Below, piece by piece: positions 41,479 to 49,914 of a stretch of DNA of 64,000 nt (positions are counted from its first letter, which is position 1; every line of letters begins with the position of its first letter). The notes below the pieces were generated by a model. That model saw only the letters and a list, made by a program, of their open reading frames with translations. It was not told the DNA's origin and searched no databases. The DNA is taken from contig JAPDDQ010000007.1 in the NCBI GenBank assembly GCA_027587225.1, positions 62,001-126,000 on the forward strand, in the 5' to 3' direction. Made by a program: the position numbers and the translations under genes. This stretch comes from Solirubrobacter taibaiensis. GTDB taxonomy: Bacteria > Actinomycetota > Thermoleophilia > Solirubrobacterales > Solirubrobacteraceae.

Positions 41479-41901
41479 ATGGGTGTCACCGACTTTCCGA
41501 CCAAGATCGCCGTCGTCGTGCGCGACGACCTCGCCACCTGGCAGCGGCTGAACATCACCGCGTTCCTGATGACCGGGATCGCCGCCACCGGGCCCGAGGG
41601 CACCGTCGGCCCGAACTACGAGGACGCCGACGGCGTCCAGTACCTGCCGATGCTGCGCCAGCCCGTGTTGGTCTACGAGGCGAGCGCCGAAGCGCTGCGC
41701 AAGTCCCACCGCCGCGCCCTCGAACGCGACGCCGAACTCGCGATCTACACGCACGAGCTGTTCGCGACCGGCCACGACGACGAGAACCGCGCCGCGGTGA
41801 AGGCCGTGCGTACCGAGGATCTCGACCTCGTCGGCCTCGCGATCCGCGCCCCGCACCGCCAGGCCGACCAGATCCTCCGCGGCCTCAAGCGCCACCCGTA
41901 G
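41479..41901 (+). CDS. DUF2000 family protein
   Basis: 140 residues matching DUF2000: KIAVVVRDDLATWQRLNITA, FLMTGIAATGPEGTVGPNYE, YLPMLRQPVLVYEASAEALR, VGLAIRAPHRQADQILRGLK. It is a small alpha/beta protein related to peptidyl-tRNA hydrolase II folds, of unknown activity. The convergent AraC gene starts 59 bp beyond its end; AraC/DUF2000 neighbours are a recurring pair, which hints at shared control. Confidence 0.82.
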   Translation: MGVTDFPTKIAVVVRDDLATWQRLNITAFLMTGIAATGPEGTVGPNYEDADGVQYLPMLRQPVLVYEASAEALRKSHRRALERDAELAIYTHELFATGHDDENRAAVKAVRTEDLDLVGLAIRAPHRQADQILRGLKRHP

Positions 41902-41959
41902 CCGCGCCCCACTCCCGCGCGCCGTGCCTCCACTGCGTGCGCCGTCTCGCGCCGCCCCC

Positions 41960-42760
41960 CTAGGCCCGCGCGTAGCGCGCGGGCGTGATCCCCACCATGC
42001 GCCTGAACGTGCGCGTCAGGTGCGCTTGGTCGGCGAACCCGCACGCCAGCGCGACCTCCACCGGCGGCCGTCCCTTCGCCAGCAGCTCGCGCGCGGCGTT
42101 GACGCGCAGGTCGGTCTGGAACGCGTGCGGCGGCAGCCCGGTCTGGTGCTTGAACCGCCGCACGAGCTCGAAGCGACTCAGCCCGGCCACATTCGCCAGC
42201 TCCGCGAGCGGCACCGGCTGGTCCCACCGGTCCCTGAGGTGCGCGACCGCGCGGCGCACCGCGGCATGCTCGACCCGGTCGCCGGCCGGTTGCGGTCCGG
42301 GCTTCAGGTGCGGCTTGAGCGCCTCGATCGCCTCCAGCACCGCCTCGTCGCGTGCCAGCCCGGTCGGCTCGGTCGCGAGCGCCCGGTGCGCGCCGAGCAT
42401 CGCGGCCCTGAGCGCGGCGTCCTTGAACACCACCCAGCGCGCCGCCCGCGGCGCTGCCCCGTCCCGCTCATCCCAGACCGACAGCACCTCCGGCTCCAGG
42501 TACAGCACCTTGTACGCCCAGCCCTCCGGCACGGCGGGCACGCCGGTGTGCACCGCCTCCGGCTCGAGCACGAAGCACTCCCCGTCGTCGGCCCGCTCCT
42601 GCCGCGCATCCACCTGAAACGCGGCTGCACCCCGCTCCATCACCGCGATCGTCCACGTCGGATGACTGTGCGGCCGGTACTCGTGGCGCTCGAAGTTCGC
42701 GTGCAGCGCCTCGACCCCGTCGAGTCCTTCCGGTCGATACCAGCGCACGGCCTCAGCCAT
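41960..42760 (-). CDS. AraC family transcriptional regulator
   Basis: 266 residues. The N-terminal cupin ligand domain is EYRPHSHPTWTIAVMERGAA and ECFVLEPEAVHTGVPAVPEG. The C-terminal double HTH is VPLAELANVAGLSRFELVRR, GLPPHAFQTDLRVNAARELL and VALACGFADQAHLTRTFRRM, ending VGITPARYA. It responds to a small ligand; its target may be itself or the DUF2000 gene. Confidence 0.9.
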   Translation of the reverse strand: MAEAVRWYRPEGLDGVEALHANFERHEYRPHSHPTWTIAVMERGAAAFQVDARQERADDGECFVLEPEAVHTGVPAVPEGWAYKVLYLEPEVLSVWDERDGAAPRAARWVVFKDAALRAAMLGAHRALATEPTGLARDEAVLEAIEALKPHLKPGPQPAGDRVEHAAVRRAVAHLRDRWDQPVPLAELANVAGLSRFELVRRFKHQTGLPPHAFQTDLRVNAARELLAKGRPPVEVALACGFADQAHLTRTFRRMVGITPARYARA

Positions 42761-42817
42761 GCCGTGAAGTCTAATTTCAGGGCGTTCCCCGGATTGCGCC
42801 GCCGCCGCCGAGCGGAG

Positions 42818-43291
42818 ATGCTTGGCGGAATGCTCGCCGCCCTAGCCGCCGCCCTGATACTCGCCCCCTCGGCCCCCGCCGCCCCGGCCCTGTGTACCGC
42901 CGACGTGATCGAGACCACGTTGACGGGCGCCGGCCACGAGCTCGACGAAGGCGTCAACCTCGTCCGCTGCGGCGACGTCACCGGCGACGGCGCCACGGAC
43001 GTCGTCTTCACCGTCGCCAGCGGCGGCACGGCGGGCGACACCCACTTCGGCGTCATCCAGGGAGGCGCCGACGGCGCCGGGGAGGTCGTGCTCTACAAGG
43101 AGGGCTACGGGGTCGGCATCGCGCGCCACAGCCGTCGCTCCTTCGACGTCCTCCAGCCGTACTACCGCGCCACGGACGCGAACTGCTGCCCGAGCTCGTT
43201 CCGCCCGACCCGTTACACCTGGACCGGCACGCGCTTCAAGACCAAGAAGCTGAAGTCCGTGAAGAAGGCCCCGGCACGCTTCTACCGCTGA
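42818..43291 (+). CDS. Small exported protein with VCBS/FG-GAP-like calcium loop
   Basis: 157 residues from ATG 42818. The signal sequence (MLGGMLAALAAALILAPSAP) is followed by TADVIETTLTGAGHELDEGV and one calcium-loop repeat CGDVTGDGATDVVFTVASGG, then CCPSSFRPTRYTWTGTRFK. Four cysteines probably form two disulfides. Proteins of this type are usual exported actinobacterial proteins of unknown role. Confidence 0.6.
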   Translation: MLGGMLAALAAALILAPSAPAAPALCTADVIETTLTGAGHELDEGVNLVRCGDVTGDGATDVVFTVASGGTAGDTHFGVIQGGADGAGEVVLYKEGYGVGIARHSRRSFDVLQPYYRATDANCCPSSFRPTRYTWTGTRFKTKKLKSVKKAPARFYR

Positions 43292-43317
43292 GGGACGGAC
43301 GCGCTGGGCGCCAGCGA

Positions 43318-43390
43318 TGGCGAGACCGAGACTCGAACTCGGGACACCACGATTTTCAGTCGTGTGCTCTACCAACTGAGCTATCTCGCC
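43318..43390 (-). tRNA. tRNA-Phe (GAA)
   Basis: 73 bases folding as a standard cloverleaf on the minus strand: acceptor GGCGAGA/TCTCGCC, D-arm GCTC/GAGC, anticodon stem CACGA/TCGTG with loop CTGAAAA (anticodon GAA), T-arm CCGAG/CTCGG with TTCGAGT, and discriminator A. The 3' CCA is not encoded. Confidence 0.95.
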
Positions 43391-43508
43391 GCGGGCGCTT
43401 AGGCTAGCGCGTCGGAATTGTGGTGCGGGGCAAAAGGGCCCGTCGCGGCGCCCGCAGGATCTCCTGCAACGATTTACGAAACATTGATCACGTGCCGAAA
43501 TAGGGGCT

Positions 43509-44345
43509 GTGATCGTTGTTTTCGCTGTACTCATCGCCCTGTTCGCCGCGCCTGCCGCCCAGGCCCAGAGCGGTGGAGCGGCCGCTCCGACGGCGCAGGG
43601 GTTCACCGCCTCGCCGTCGACGGTGACAGAAGGCGCGGCGGTCACGTTCGCGTTCAACGCGACGCCGAAGGCGCTCGTGCGGGTCGACTTGATCGCGCCC
43701 GGCAAGCCCGCGGTTCGAGCCCGGCTCGGACGCGTCAACGCGACGGGCACCCTCAAGGCGACGTGGACGGCCACGCTCACGCCGGGCCGGTACACCGCAC
43801 GTCTCGTGGTGACGGTCCGCGGGTCCAAGCAGTACTTCCGCCAGACGCTCACGGTCGCGCCGAAGGCTGCTCCCGCTTCCGCTCCCGCGCCGCCGGCGAC
43901 GCTCACCGCGACCGGCTCGAAGACCTTCCCGGTCCAGGGCCCGTTCACCTTCGGCGGTGATGGTTCGAAGTTCGGCGTCGGTCGCACCGGCCACTCGCAT
44001 CAGGGCCAGGATCTTGCGGCCGCGGAGGGAACGCCGGTCGTGTCGCCGATCGCCGGGAGCGTCTATCACGTCGCCTACCAGGCCAAGGGCGCGGGCTACT
44101 ACGTCGTGATCGCCGGCGTCGACGGTCGCCACTACGTCTTCATGCACCTGCAGGCCGGCTCGACGGTCGTGGCCAAGGGCGCGACGATCGCGGCGGGTCA
44201 GCGGCTCGCGAACGTCGGCAACACCGGCGGCTCCGACGGCCCGCACCTGCACTTCGAGATCTGGGTCAACGGCTGGTGGGCGACCAAGGCGTCCGCGCCG
44301 ATCGACCCGCTGCCCGAGCTGCAGGCCTGGGCCGCCGCGAAGTAA
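43509..44345 (+). CDS. Exported M23 family metallopeptidase
   Basis: 278 residues from GTG 43509. A signal peptide (VIVVFAVLIALFAAPAAQA) precedes an Ig-like domain (ASPSTVTEGAAVTFAFNATP, GTLKATWTATLTPGRYTARL) and a Pro/Ala linker. The LytM domain has the Zn ligands in HSHQGQDLAA and the HLHFEIW motif near 245, plus KGAGYYVVIAGVDGRHYVFM. It cleaves peptidoglycan cross-bridges or stems, or regulates such enzymes. Confidence 0.9.
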   Translation: MIVVFAVLIALFAAPAAQAQSGGAAAPTAQGFTASPSTVTEGAAVTFAFNATPKALVRVDLIAPGKPAVRARLGRVNATGTLKATWTATLTPGRYTARLVVTVRGSKQYFRQTLTVAPKAAPASAPAPPATLTATGSKTFPVQGPFTFGGDGSKFGVGRTGHSHQGQDLAAAEGTPVVSPIAGSVYHVAYQAKGAGYYVVIAGVDGRHYVFMHLQAGSTVVAKGATIAAGQRLANVGNTGGSDGPHLHFEIWVNGWWATKASAPIDPLPELQAWAAAK

Positions 44346-44403
44346 GCGGACCCTCATTCGCCTCTCACAGGCGGCTTAGCGGGCGTCGGGATCGTGCCCG
44401 GCC

Positions 44404-44793
44404 ATGACCTCCGCCGCCGCCCTGCTGCTCTCGCTCGCCACGATCGATCCGACGATCGTCGCCGTCAACACCGAGCGCGCCCGCCACGGGCTGAAGCCGT
44501 TCGCCCAGCACACCGTGCTCGAGCGCAGCGCGGACCGCTTCGCCGCCCGCCTCGTGCGCACGAACCGCTTCGCCCATGAATCACGCATCCGCGTCCCGGC
44601 CGGCCGGTTCGTCCGTCTCGGCGAGGTGCTCGCGCAGGGCGGGCGCACGTTCACGCCGGCCGACGCCGTCCGCGCCTGGATGAGCTCGCCGCCGCACCGG
44701 CGGATCCTGCTCTCCCGCAAGTTCACGCACGCGGGCGCGGGCGCGGCGGGGTCGACGATCCGCGTGATGCACTTTGGAGCATCGTCCTCATGA
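44404..44793 (+). CDS. CAP (SCP/PR1-like) domain protein
   Basis: 129 residues. The CAP core is short: VAVNTERARHGLKPFAQHTV, RFAARLVRTNRFAHESRIRV, GEVLAQGGRTFTPADAVRAW, WMSSPPHRRILLSRKFTHAG. Both CAP histidines (FAHES and PPHRR) are present. The N-terminus (MTSAAALLLSLA) is a weak export signal. Secreted CAP proteins have varied or unknown functions. The 3' 71 bp overlap the convergent helicase gene. Confidence 0.8.
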   Translation: MTSAAALLLSLATIDPTIVAVNTERARHGLKPFAQHTVLERSADRFAARLVRTNRFAHESRIRVPAGRFVRLGEVLAQGGRTFTPADAVRAWMSSPPHRRILLSRKFTHAGAGAAGSTIRVMHFGASSS

Positions 44794-47020
44794 GCGCGGT
44801 CGAACCGCTCTTCGAGAGCGGCTCGTTCAAGTTCCCGCACTTCGGGGACTGCACGCACGACGGGCAGCCCGACTCGCACGGGCACTCGCTCACGAGCCGG
44901 TAGGCGTCGCTCACCAGTCGCTCGAACGCCTCGTAGCCGCGGCGCGAGATCCCGATCCCGCCCGGATGGCCGTCGTAGATGAAGATCGTCGGCCCGCCGG
45001 TCTGCGGGTGGTAGTTCGTCGAGAGCCCGCCGATGTCCCAGCGGTCGCACATGGCGAGCAACGGCAGGACGGCGATCTGGGAGTGCTCGGCGGCGTGCAG
45101 GGTGCCGACGTCGTCGTTGTCGAGCTCGTACCACAGCGCCTGCGTGCCGAACGACGTCTGGGGCAAGTCCAGCGGGATGAGATCCATCGCCTCGTGATCG
45201 TTCAGGCGCCGCCGCTGGTAGGCCAGCACCTGCTCGGTGACCACGACCGTCCCGAAGCTCAACCGCACGCCCAACGACGTGCGAGTCGCCAGCACCTCCG
45301 CGATCTGCGTGTCCGTCTCGCGCTTGGGCTGCGTGTACCAGTTCCCGTCGAACGGCTTCACGAACGCGCGCCGGTCGTCGAGCTGCAACGCCGCGACCTC
45401 GAACGTGCGCCCGCCGTGCAGGTAGACCGCACCCTGGTGCACCGTGGACGGCGCGGGCCCGGCGTCGACGTTGCCGATCACCTCGCCGGTCCCGCCGTCG
45501 ATCACCGACACGGGGTCCATCCCCGCCGACCGCAGCGACACGCCGCCCGCCGGGTACTCGTCGGCGCGCCGCGGCACGTACGTCCCCTCCGGCCGCAGCC
45601 GCAGGTCACCGTTGCCCACCAAGACGTCGGCCGCCTCGTGCCACTCCGGCCCGAAGATGTGCTCGTCCTCGTAGGACAGCGGTCCCTCGTGCGCGGCGCA
45701 CAGCAGGTGGGCGGCGAACAGCTGCTCGTTGTGCGGGTCCAGGATCGCCGCCTCGACCGGGCGCTCCAAGAACTCGTCCGGATGGCGGCAGAAGAACTGA
45801 TCGAGCGCGTCCTCCCCGGCCACGTAGATTGCCAGCCCGCGCCCACGCCGTCCCGCGCGCCCCCACATCTGCTTCAAGGAGGCCACGGTGCCTGGGAAGG
45901 TGACGCAGATCGCCGCGTCCAGCGCCCCGATGTCGATCCCCAGCTCCAGCGCGTCCGTGGACACGACGCCGAGCAGGTCGCCGTTGGTCAGCTTGCGCTC
46001 CAGCTCACGCCGCTGCGCGGGCGTGTAGCCGGCCCGGTAGGGCGCGATCCGCTCGGCCAGCTGCGGGTAGCCGCGCTTGCGCAACTCGGTGTCGGCGAAC
46101 TTCGCCATCAGCTCGACGCCCTTGCGCGACTTCATGAACACGATCGTCCGCGCGCCCTCGATCACCAGCCCGACGAGCAGGTCGGCCGCCTCGGACAACG
46201 CCGAGCGCCGCCGCATCGTCTCCTCGTCGACCACAGGCGGGTTCCACATCGCGATCGTGCGGCGCGTGCCGGGAGATCCGTCGCGGTCCACCACGCGAAT
46301 CTCCTCCAGCCCGGTCAGGCGCTCCGCCAATTCCCGCGGGTTCGCCACCGTCGCCGAAGCCAGCAGGAAGCGCGGCACCGTTCCGTAGAACTCGCAGATC
46401 CGCCGGAGGCGCCGGATCACGTTCGCCACGTGCGAGCCGAACACGCCGCGGTACACGTGCGCCTCGTCGATCACGACCACGGCCAGGCCGCTGAAGAACC
46501 GCTCCCACTGCGCGTGGTTCGGGAGGATCCCGATGTGCAGCATGTCGGGGTTGGTGAGGACGAGGTTGGCGCGCCGTCGCAGCTCGGCGCGGTGCTCGCG
46601 TGGCGTGTCGCCGTCGTAGATCGCGGGCTGCAGGCGCTTCATCCCGAACGCGTGCAGCGCCCGCGCCTGATCCTGCGCAAGCGCCTTCGACGGGTACAGG
46701 TACAGCGCCCGCGCCATCGGGACGGTGGCGATCGTCTGCAGCGTCGGGAGCTGGAAGCACAGCGACTTGCCGGACGCCGTGCCCGTGGTGACGATCGTCG
46801 GGCCCTCGAACGCCGCCTCCAGCGCCTCGGCCTGATGGCCCCACAACGAATCGACGCCGCGCCGCGCCAGCGCCTTGACGACGTCCGGGTGCAGATCGGC
46901 CGGAATCGGGACCACCGTCCCGATGCGGTCGTGCTCGTGCGCCTCGCGCACGAGCCGGTCGTCTACACGGCCGGAGGCGAGTAGCCCGTCCCAGGGCTCG
47001 TGGTCACGGACGACTCCCAC
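44723..47020 (-). CDS. DEAD/DEAH-box helicase with DUF1998 zinc-binding domain (MrfA/YprA-like)
   Basis: 765 residues from GTG 47020. Walker A is TGTASGKS (79-86), the Walker B box is DEAH at 185-188, then LLASATVANP (motif III) and KQMWGRAGRRG (motif VI). The C-terminal domain has four closely spaced cysteines (CPCESGCPSCVQSPKC). This matches MrfA, a 3'-5' DNA helicase in repair of mitomycin-type lesions. The start lies 58 bp inside the end of the DUF2867 gene upstream, so the two are likely one operon. Confidence 0.9.
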   Translation of the reverse strand: MGVVRDHEPWDGLLASGRVDDRLVREAHEHDRIGTVVPIPADLHPDVVKALARRGVDSLWGHQAEALEAAFEGPTIVTTGTASGKSLCFQLPTLQTIATVPMARALYLYPSKALAQDQARALHAFGMKRLQPAIYDGDTPREHRAELRRRANLVLTNPDMLHIGILPNHAQWERFFSGLAVVVIDEAHVYRGVFGSHVANVIRRLRRICEFYGTVPRFLLASATVANPRELAERLTGLEEIRVVDRDGSPGTRRTIAMWNPPVVDEETMRRRSALSEAADLLVGLVIEGARTIVFMKSRKGVELMAKFADTELRKRGYPQLAERIAPYRAGYTPAQRRELERKLTNGDLLGVVSTDALELGIDIGALDAAICVTFPGTVASLKQMWGRAGRRGRGLAIYVAGEDALDQFFCRHPDEFLERPVEAAILDPHNEQLFAAHLLCAAHEGPLSYEDEHIFGPEWHEAADVLVGNGDLRLRPEGTYVPRRADEYPAGGVSLRSAGMDPVSVIDGGTGEVIGNVDAGPAPSTVHQGAVYLHGGRTFEVAALQLDDRRAFVKPFDGNWYTQPKRETDTQIAEVLATRTSLGVRLSFGTVVVTEQVLAYQRRRLNDHEAMDLIPLDLPQTSFGTQALWYELDNDDVGTLHAAEHSQIAVLPLLAMCDRWDIGGLSTNYHPQTGGPTIFIYDGHPGGIGISRRGYEAFERLVSDAYRLVSECPCESGCPSCVQSPKCGNLNEPLSKSGSTALMRTMLQSASRGSSTPPRPRPRA

Positions 47021-47634
47021 GCCTCGATCCTAGGCGTGCGCGCCCACTGCTTGCCGATCGTATCCAGCAACATGGGGTAAACGATCGCGAGCCGGAACGG
47101 CTTGATCGCGGCCAGATAGGCGCGTCCGAACCGCCCGGCGGGCTTTACGAGCACCGCCATCTGGGCGTTGTGGCCGTCATCACTTGGCACCCAGCCGATG
47201 TGCAGCAGCCCGTGGACCGTCTTGTTGGCGATCTCAGCCACCCACTCGTCCTCGGTCAGATAGACCGACCGGAAGATCGGCTTGCCCTGCGTCTCGTCAC
47301 GCCCAGGCACGGCGCGGATGTCCGGTCCACGCGGTGCGTCCCGCAGATGCGCCGGCAGCCGTTCGCGCAAGGAGGCCACGCGCTCGTCCAGGCCGTCGTC
47401 CGCCTTGTCCCACCCGAAGATCCGACCGAGCTGCCAGCGCAACGCGAACAGCGCGCGGAACGGCAGCGGAAAGTCGCTGGGCTCGCCGCGAGTGACGAAC
47501 TGCTCGACCAGGCGCGGGAAGTCCTCCTTGCGGCCCGGCGTCGGGAGCGCCCACACGTCCTCGAGCTCGAAGTCCGGCGCCAGCGCGTGGACCAACCACG
47601 GATACGACGTGTGCGCCTCGTCGGGAAGCCTCAT
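46963..47634 (-). CDS. DUF2867 family protein
   Basis: 223 residues from ATG 47634, chosen for GGAGGT 5 bases upstream. YPWLVHALAPDFELEDVWAL, FRALFALRWQLGRIFGWDKA, VYLTEDEWVAEIANKTVHGL and LHIGWVPSDDGHNAQMAVLV are typical of DUF2867, a family sometimes fused to NAD-binding epimerases. No catalytic role is known. The two dyads at 47643-47684 lie directly upstream and suggest TetR repression of this gene and perhaps of the helicase behind it. Confidence 0.8.
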   Translation of the reverse strand: MRLPDEAHTSYPWLVHALAPDFELEDVWALPTPGRKEDFPRLVEQFVTRGEPSDFPLPFRALFALRWQLGRIFGWDKADDGLDERVASLRERLPAHLRDAPRGPDIRAVPGRDETQGKPIFRSVYLTEDEWVAEIANKTVHGLLHIGWVPSDDGHNAQMAVLVKPAGRFGRAYLAAIKPFRLAIVYPMLLDTIGKQWARTPRIEAWESSVTTSPGTGYSPPAV

Positions 47635-47642
47635 CGGTACCT

Positions 47643-47684
47643 CCATACAGTGGTGTACGGACTCAACCGTACAGTACTGTACGG
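47643..47684. promoter_or_regulatory. Two TetR-type dyad operators
   Basis: CCGTACAGTACTGTACGG (47667-47684) is a perfect 18-bp palindrome. CCATACAGTGGTGTACGG (47643-47660) is a second copy differing at three positions. The centres are 24 bp apart. They occupy the gap between the divergent DUF2867 and TetR genes, immediately before the TetR coding frame. Confidence 0.78.
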
Positions 47685-47687
47685 AGC

Positions 47688-48209
47688 ATCGCAACCAAGG
47701 ACGACTGGACTCGAGCCGCGCTTGACGCGATCGCCGAAGGTGGCGTTGCCGCCGTTGCCGTCGACCGGCTGACGAAGGTCGTCGGCGCCACCCGCGGCAG
47801 CTTCTACTGGCACTTCAAGGACCGCGGCGAGCTCGTCGAGGCCGCGCTCGCCCTCTGGGAACGCCAGTACACGACGGACCTGATCCCGCTGGCGGAGGCG
47901 GTGAGCGACCCCTACGAGCGCCTGCGGGTCCTGTTCGCCCGCGTCTACGAGCCGGTAGCGCTCCCGATCGAGGTCACGCTGTCCAAAGCCGCGGCCGACC
48001 CGCTCGTCGCGCCCGTGTTCGCTCGGGTGATGGCGGCGCGGATCGCGCTCCTGCGCGACATCTTCCTCGGCCTCGGTCTCGAGCCGGCCGAGGCCGAGTC
48101 CCGCGCCTGGCTCGCCTGGGCCTTCTACGTCGGTCACCATCAACTCGGCGACAACGAAGCGCGGCCGGAGCGCCTGGACCGCATCGTCGCGCTGCTGGCT
48201 GGGGCCTAG
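47688..48209 (+). CDS. TetR family regulator with no canonical start codon (ATC at expected start)
   Basis: The open frame encodes a full TetR repressor of about 173 residues: ATKDDWTRAALDAIAEGGVA, VDRLTKVVGATRGSFYWHFK and DRGELVEAALALWERQYTTD form the HTH, then a helical ligand domain. There is no in-frame ATG, GTG or TTG before the HTH; the first GTG is at 47901, well past it. ATC at 47688 stands where ATG would be expected (the common opening is MATKD or similar), preceded by GGAG. Either ATC is used as a rare weak start, or start loss has silenced the repressor, or a base is misread. Confidence 0.72.
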   Translation: MATKDDWTRAALDAIAEGGVAAVAVDRLTKVVGATRGSFYWHFKDRGELVEAALALWERQYTTDLIPLAEAVSDPYERLRVLFARVYEPVALPIEVTLSKAAADPLVAPVFARVMAARIALLRDIFLGLGLEPAEAESRAWLAWAFYVGHHQLGDNEARPERLDRIVALLAGA

Positions 48210-48250
48210 CACCGATCGCGGGAGCATCTACCCGCGCCGATACCCGACGC

Positions 48251-48556
48251 ATGCCCAGCAAGCTCACCCTGGCGACGGCCGGCGCGGTACTCATCCTCGC
48301 CGTCCTTCCGCCCTCCGCTCACGCGACCGACGTCTGCAACGAAGCCGAGAACTCCCACCGCGGCGGCTACACGGTCAACGGCGGCCCGGTCGACCCGAAT
48401 CCTCCGGCCTTCCTGCGCGGATCCCAGATGCGCGTCGGCAAGGGCAACGCGGGCCTCGTCAACGCCGCGCAACACTCCCCGGCGCTGCGCACGTGCGGGC
48501 CGGACGGCTCGGGCGGAGGCGGCGGCGGAGACGACGACCCGATCTTCGACGTGTGA
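48251..48556 (+). CDS. Small exported protein, unknown function
   Basis: 101 residues. A signal peptide (MPSKLTLATAGAVLILAVLP to AHA) precedes a mature part of about 76 residues with two cysteines (TDVCNEAE and RTCGPDG), HRGGYTVNGGPVDPNPPAFL, and a Gly-rich end GGGGGGDDDP. I recognise no family. It is 41 bp downstream of the TetR gene. Confidence 0.5.
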   Translation: MPSKLTLATAGAVLILAVLPPSAHATDVCNEAENSHRGGYTVNGGPVDPNPPAFLRGSQMRVGKGNAGLVNAAQHSPALRTCGPDGSGGGGGGDDDPIFDV

Positions 48557-48558
48557 GC

Positions 48559-48564
48559 TAGATT
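48559..48564 (+). promoter_or_regulatory. Putative -10 element (TAGATT) of the gene at 48573
   Basis: TAGATT ends 8 bases before the ATG at 48573. No ribosome binding site is visible between. Confidence 0.4.
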
Positions 48565-48572
48565 CCGGGCGC

Positions 48573-48956
48573 ATGTCGGCCGCGCTGCGCTGCGTCTTCT
48601 ACGCCCCGGAGATCCTCGATCCCGCCTCGCGGCTCAATGACCTGGCGCTCGAGGCGTGTGCCCGCGCCGACGTGCAGGTCTACGCGCTCGCCGGCGACGA
48701 GTCAGCGGTCGAGGTCGGCGGCGAGCTGCACGACGTCGCCACCGAGGACGGCTCGGTGGCGTTCGTCATGCGCGCGCTCGGCCTCACGGGCGAGCAGTGC
48801 ATCGGCGTCGGGGCGGCCCTGGCGGGCGCGCCCGTCGGCACGGTGTGGGTGAGCCCGCTGGACCTCGAGATCCGCGGCTCCTTCGTGCGCGTGGCCGAGG
48901 AGGAAGACGACCTCCTCTACCAGGCGGTGATCAGCGAGCTGGCGCAGCGACGCTGA
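48573..48956 (+). CDS. Conserved-looking cytoplasmic protein, unknown function
   Basis: 127 residues, soluble alpha/beta, opening MSAALRCVFYAPEILDPASR and containing VQVYALAGDESAVEVGGELH and GLTGEQCIGVGAALAGAPVG. No motif allows a function call. The codon pattern is regular for the genome, and the -10 at 48559-48564 supports it. The 3' end overlaps egtD by 26 bp on the opposite strand. Confidence 0.55.
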   Translation: MSAALRCVFYAPEILDPASRLNDLALEACARADVQVYALAGDESAVEVGGELHDVATEDGSVAFVMRALGLTGEQCIGVGAALAGAPVGTVWVSPLDLEIRGSFVRVAEEEDDLLYQAVISELAQRR

Positions 48957-49914
48957 GCGCGAACAGACCCTCCGGGTCGGTCAGGAACGCGCGTGAGCGC
49001 AGGCCGGCGGCGGCCAGGTCGGCCTCCAGCCGCTCACGCGTGAACTTCGCGCTGATCTCCGTGCGCAGCTCCTCGCGGTTGGCGAAGTGCACGCCGAGGT
49101 CCAGCTTGCGCACGTTGACCACCATCGGCCGCAGCGCGCGCAGCCGCATCTCGATCCACTGCTGCTCGCGGTCGTAGAACGCGACGTGCTCGAACGCTTC
49201 GAGGTCGAAGTCGGCGTCCAGCTCACGGTTGATCACGGCCAGCATGTTGCGGTTGAACGCGGCCGTGACGCCGGCGCTGTCGTTGTACGCCGCCTCCAGC
49301 ACCGCCGGTGCCTTCACGAGGTCGGTACCGAGCAGGAGCGCGTCCTGCGGCCGCAGCGCCCGCGCCAGGCCACGCAGGAACTTGCGCCGCGAGCCGGGCG
49401 GGAAGTTGCCGATCGTGCCGCCCAGGAACGCGATCACGCGCGGGCCCTCGGCGGGCGGGAGCGCGTCGAGGTGGCGCTCGAAGTCGCCCACCACGCCGAA
49501 CACGCGTACGCCCGGGTAGCGCTCCAGGAGCATCTCCGCGCTCTCGCGCAGCACCACCTCGGACACGTCGAAGGGCATGTAGCGGTCCAGCGTCCCGGCC
49601 TCGCGCATGGCGTCGAGCAGCAGCAGCGTCTTGGTCGGCACGCCGCTGCCCAGCTCCACCAGCTCGGCCATCCCCGTCATCTCGACGATGTCCGCGGCGT
49701 GCGTTTCCAGGATCTCCCGTTCGGTCCGCGTCGGGTAGTACTCGGGCAGCTTCGTGATCGCCTCGAACAGGCGCGAGCCCTCGGTGTCGTAGAAGTGCTT
49801 GGGCGGGATCTCCTTGAACGGCCGCGTCAGCCCGTCGAGCACGTCGAACGCGAGCGTGCGTTCGTCCGCGCCGAGCCGCGACACGATCTGGATGTCCTTG
49901 AACGCCGTCTTCAT
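48931..49914 (-). CDS. egtD: L-histidine N-alpha-methyltransferase EgtD
   Basis: 327 residues from ATG 49914. It trimethylates histidine to hercynine with S-adenosylmethionine, the first dedicated step of ergothioneine synthesis. The family landmarks are IPPKHFYDTEGSRLFEAITK, LPEYYPTRTEREIL, the SAM-binding ELGSGVPTKTLLLLDAM, GVVGDFERHL, IAFLGGTIGNFPPGSRRKFL, DLVKAPAVLEAAYNDSAGVT and AFNRNMLAVINREL. The ATG overlaps the egtB stop (ATGA). Confidence 0.93.
   Translation of the reverse strand: MKTAFKDIQIVSRLGADERTLAFDVLDGLTRPFKEIPPKHFYDTEGSRLFEAITKLPEYYPTRTEREILETHAADIVEMTGMAELVELGSGVPTKTLLLLDAMREAGTLDRYMPFDVSEVVLRESAEMLLERYPGVRVFGVVGDFERHLDALPPAEGPRVIAFLGGTIGNFPPGSRRKFLRGLARALRPQDALLLGTDLVKAPAVLEAAYNDSAGVTAAFNRNMLAVINRELDADFDLEAFEHVAFYDREQQWIEMRLRALRPMVVNVRKLDLGVHFANREELRTEISAKFTRERLEADLAAAGLRSRAFLTDPEGLFALSVAAPAR

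Noticed and set aside
44774-46984. Plus-strand reading frame of over 700 codons opposite the helicase
   Set aside because: A GC-driven shadow of the helicase gene with Arg/Val-rich composition.
47170-47772. Plus-strand frame with a GTG at 47653 running through the operators as a start for the TetR
   Set aside because: It is in a different frame from the TetR coding sequence and encodes no HTH.
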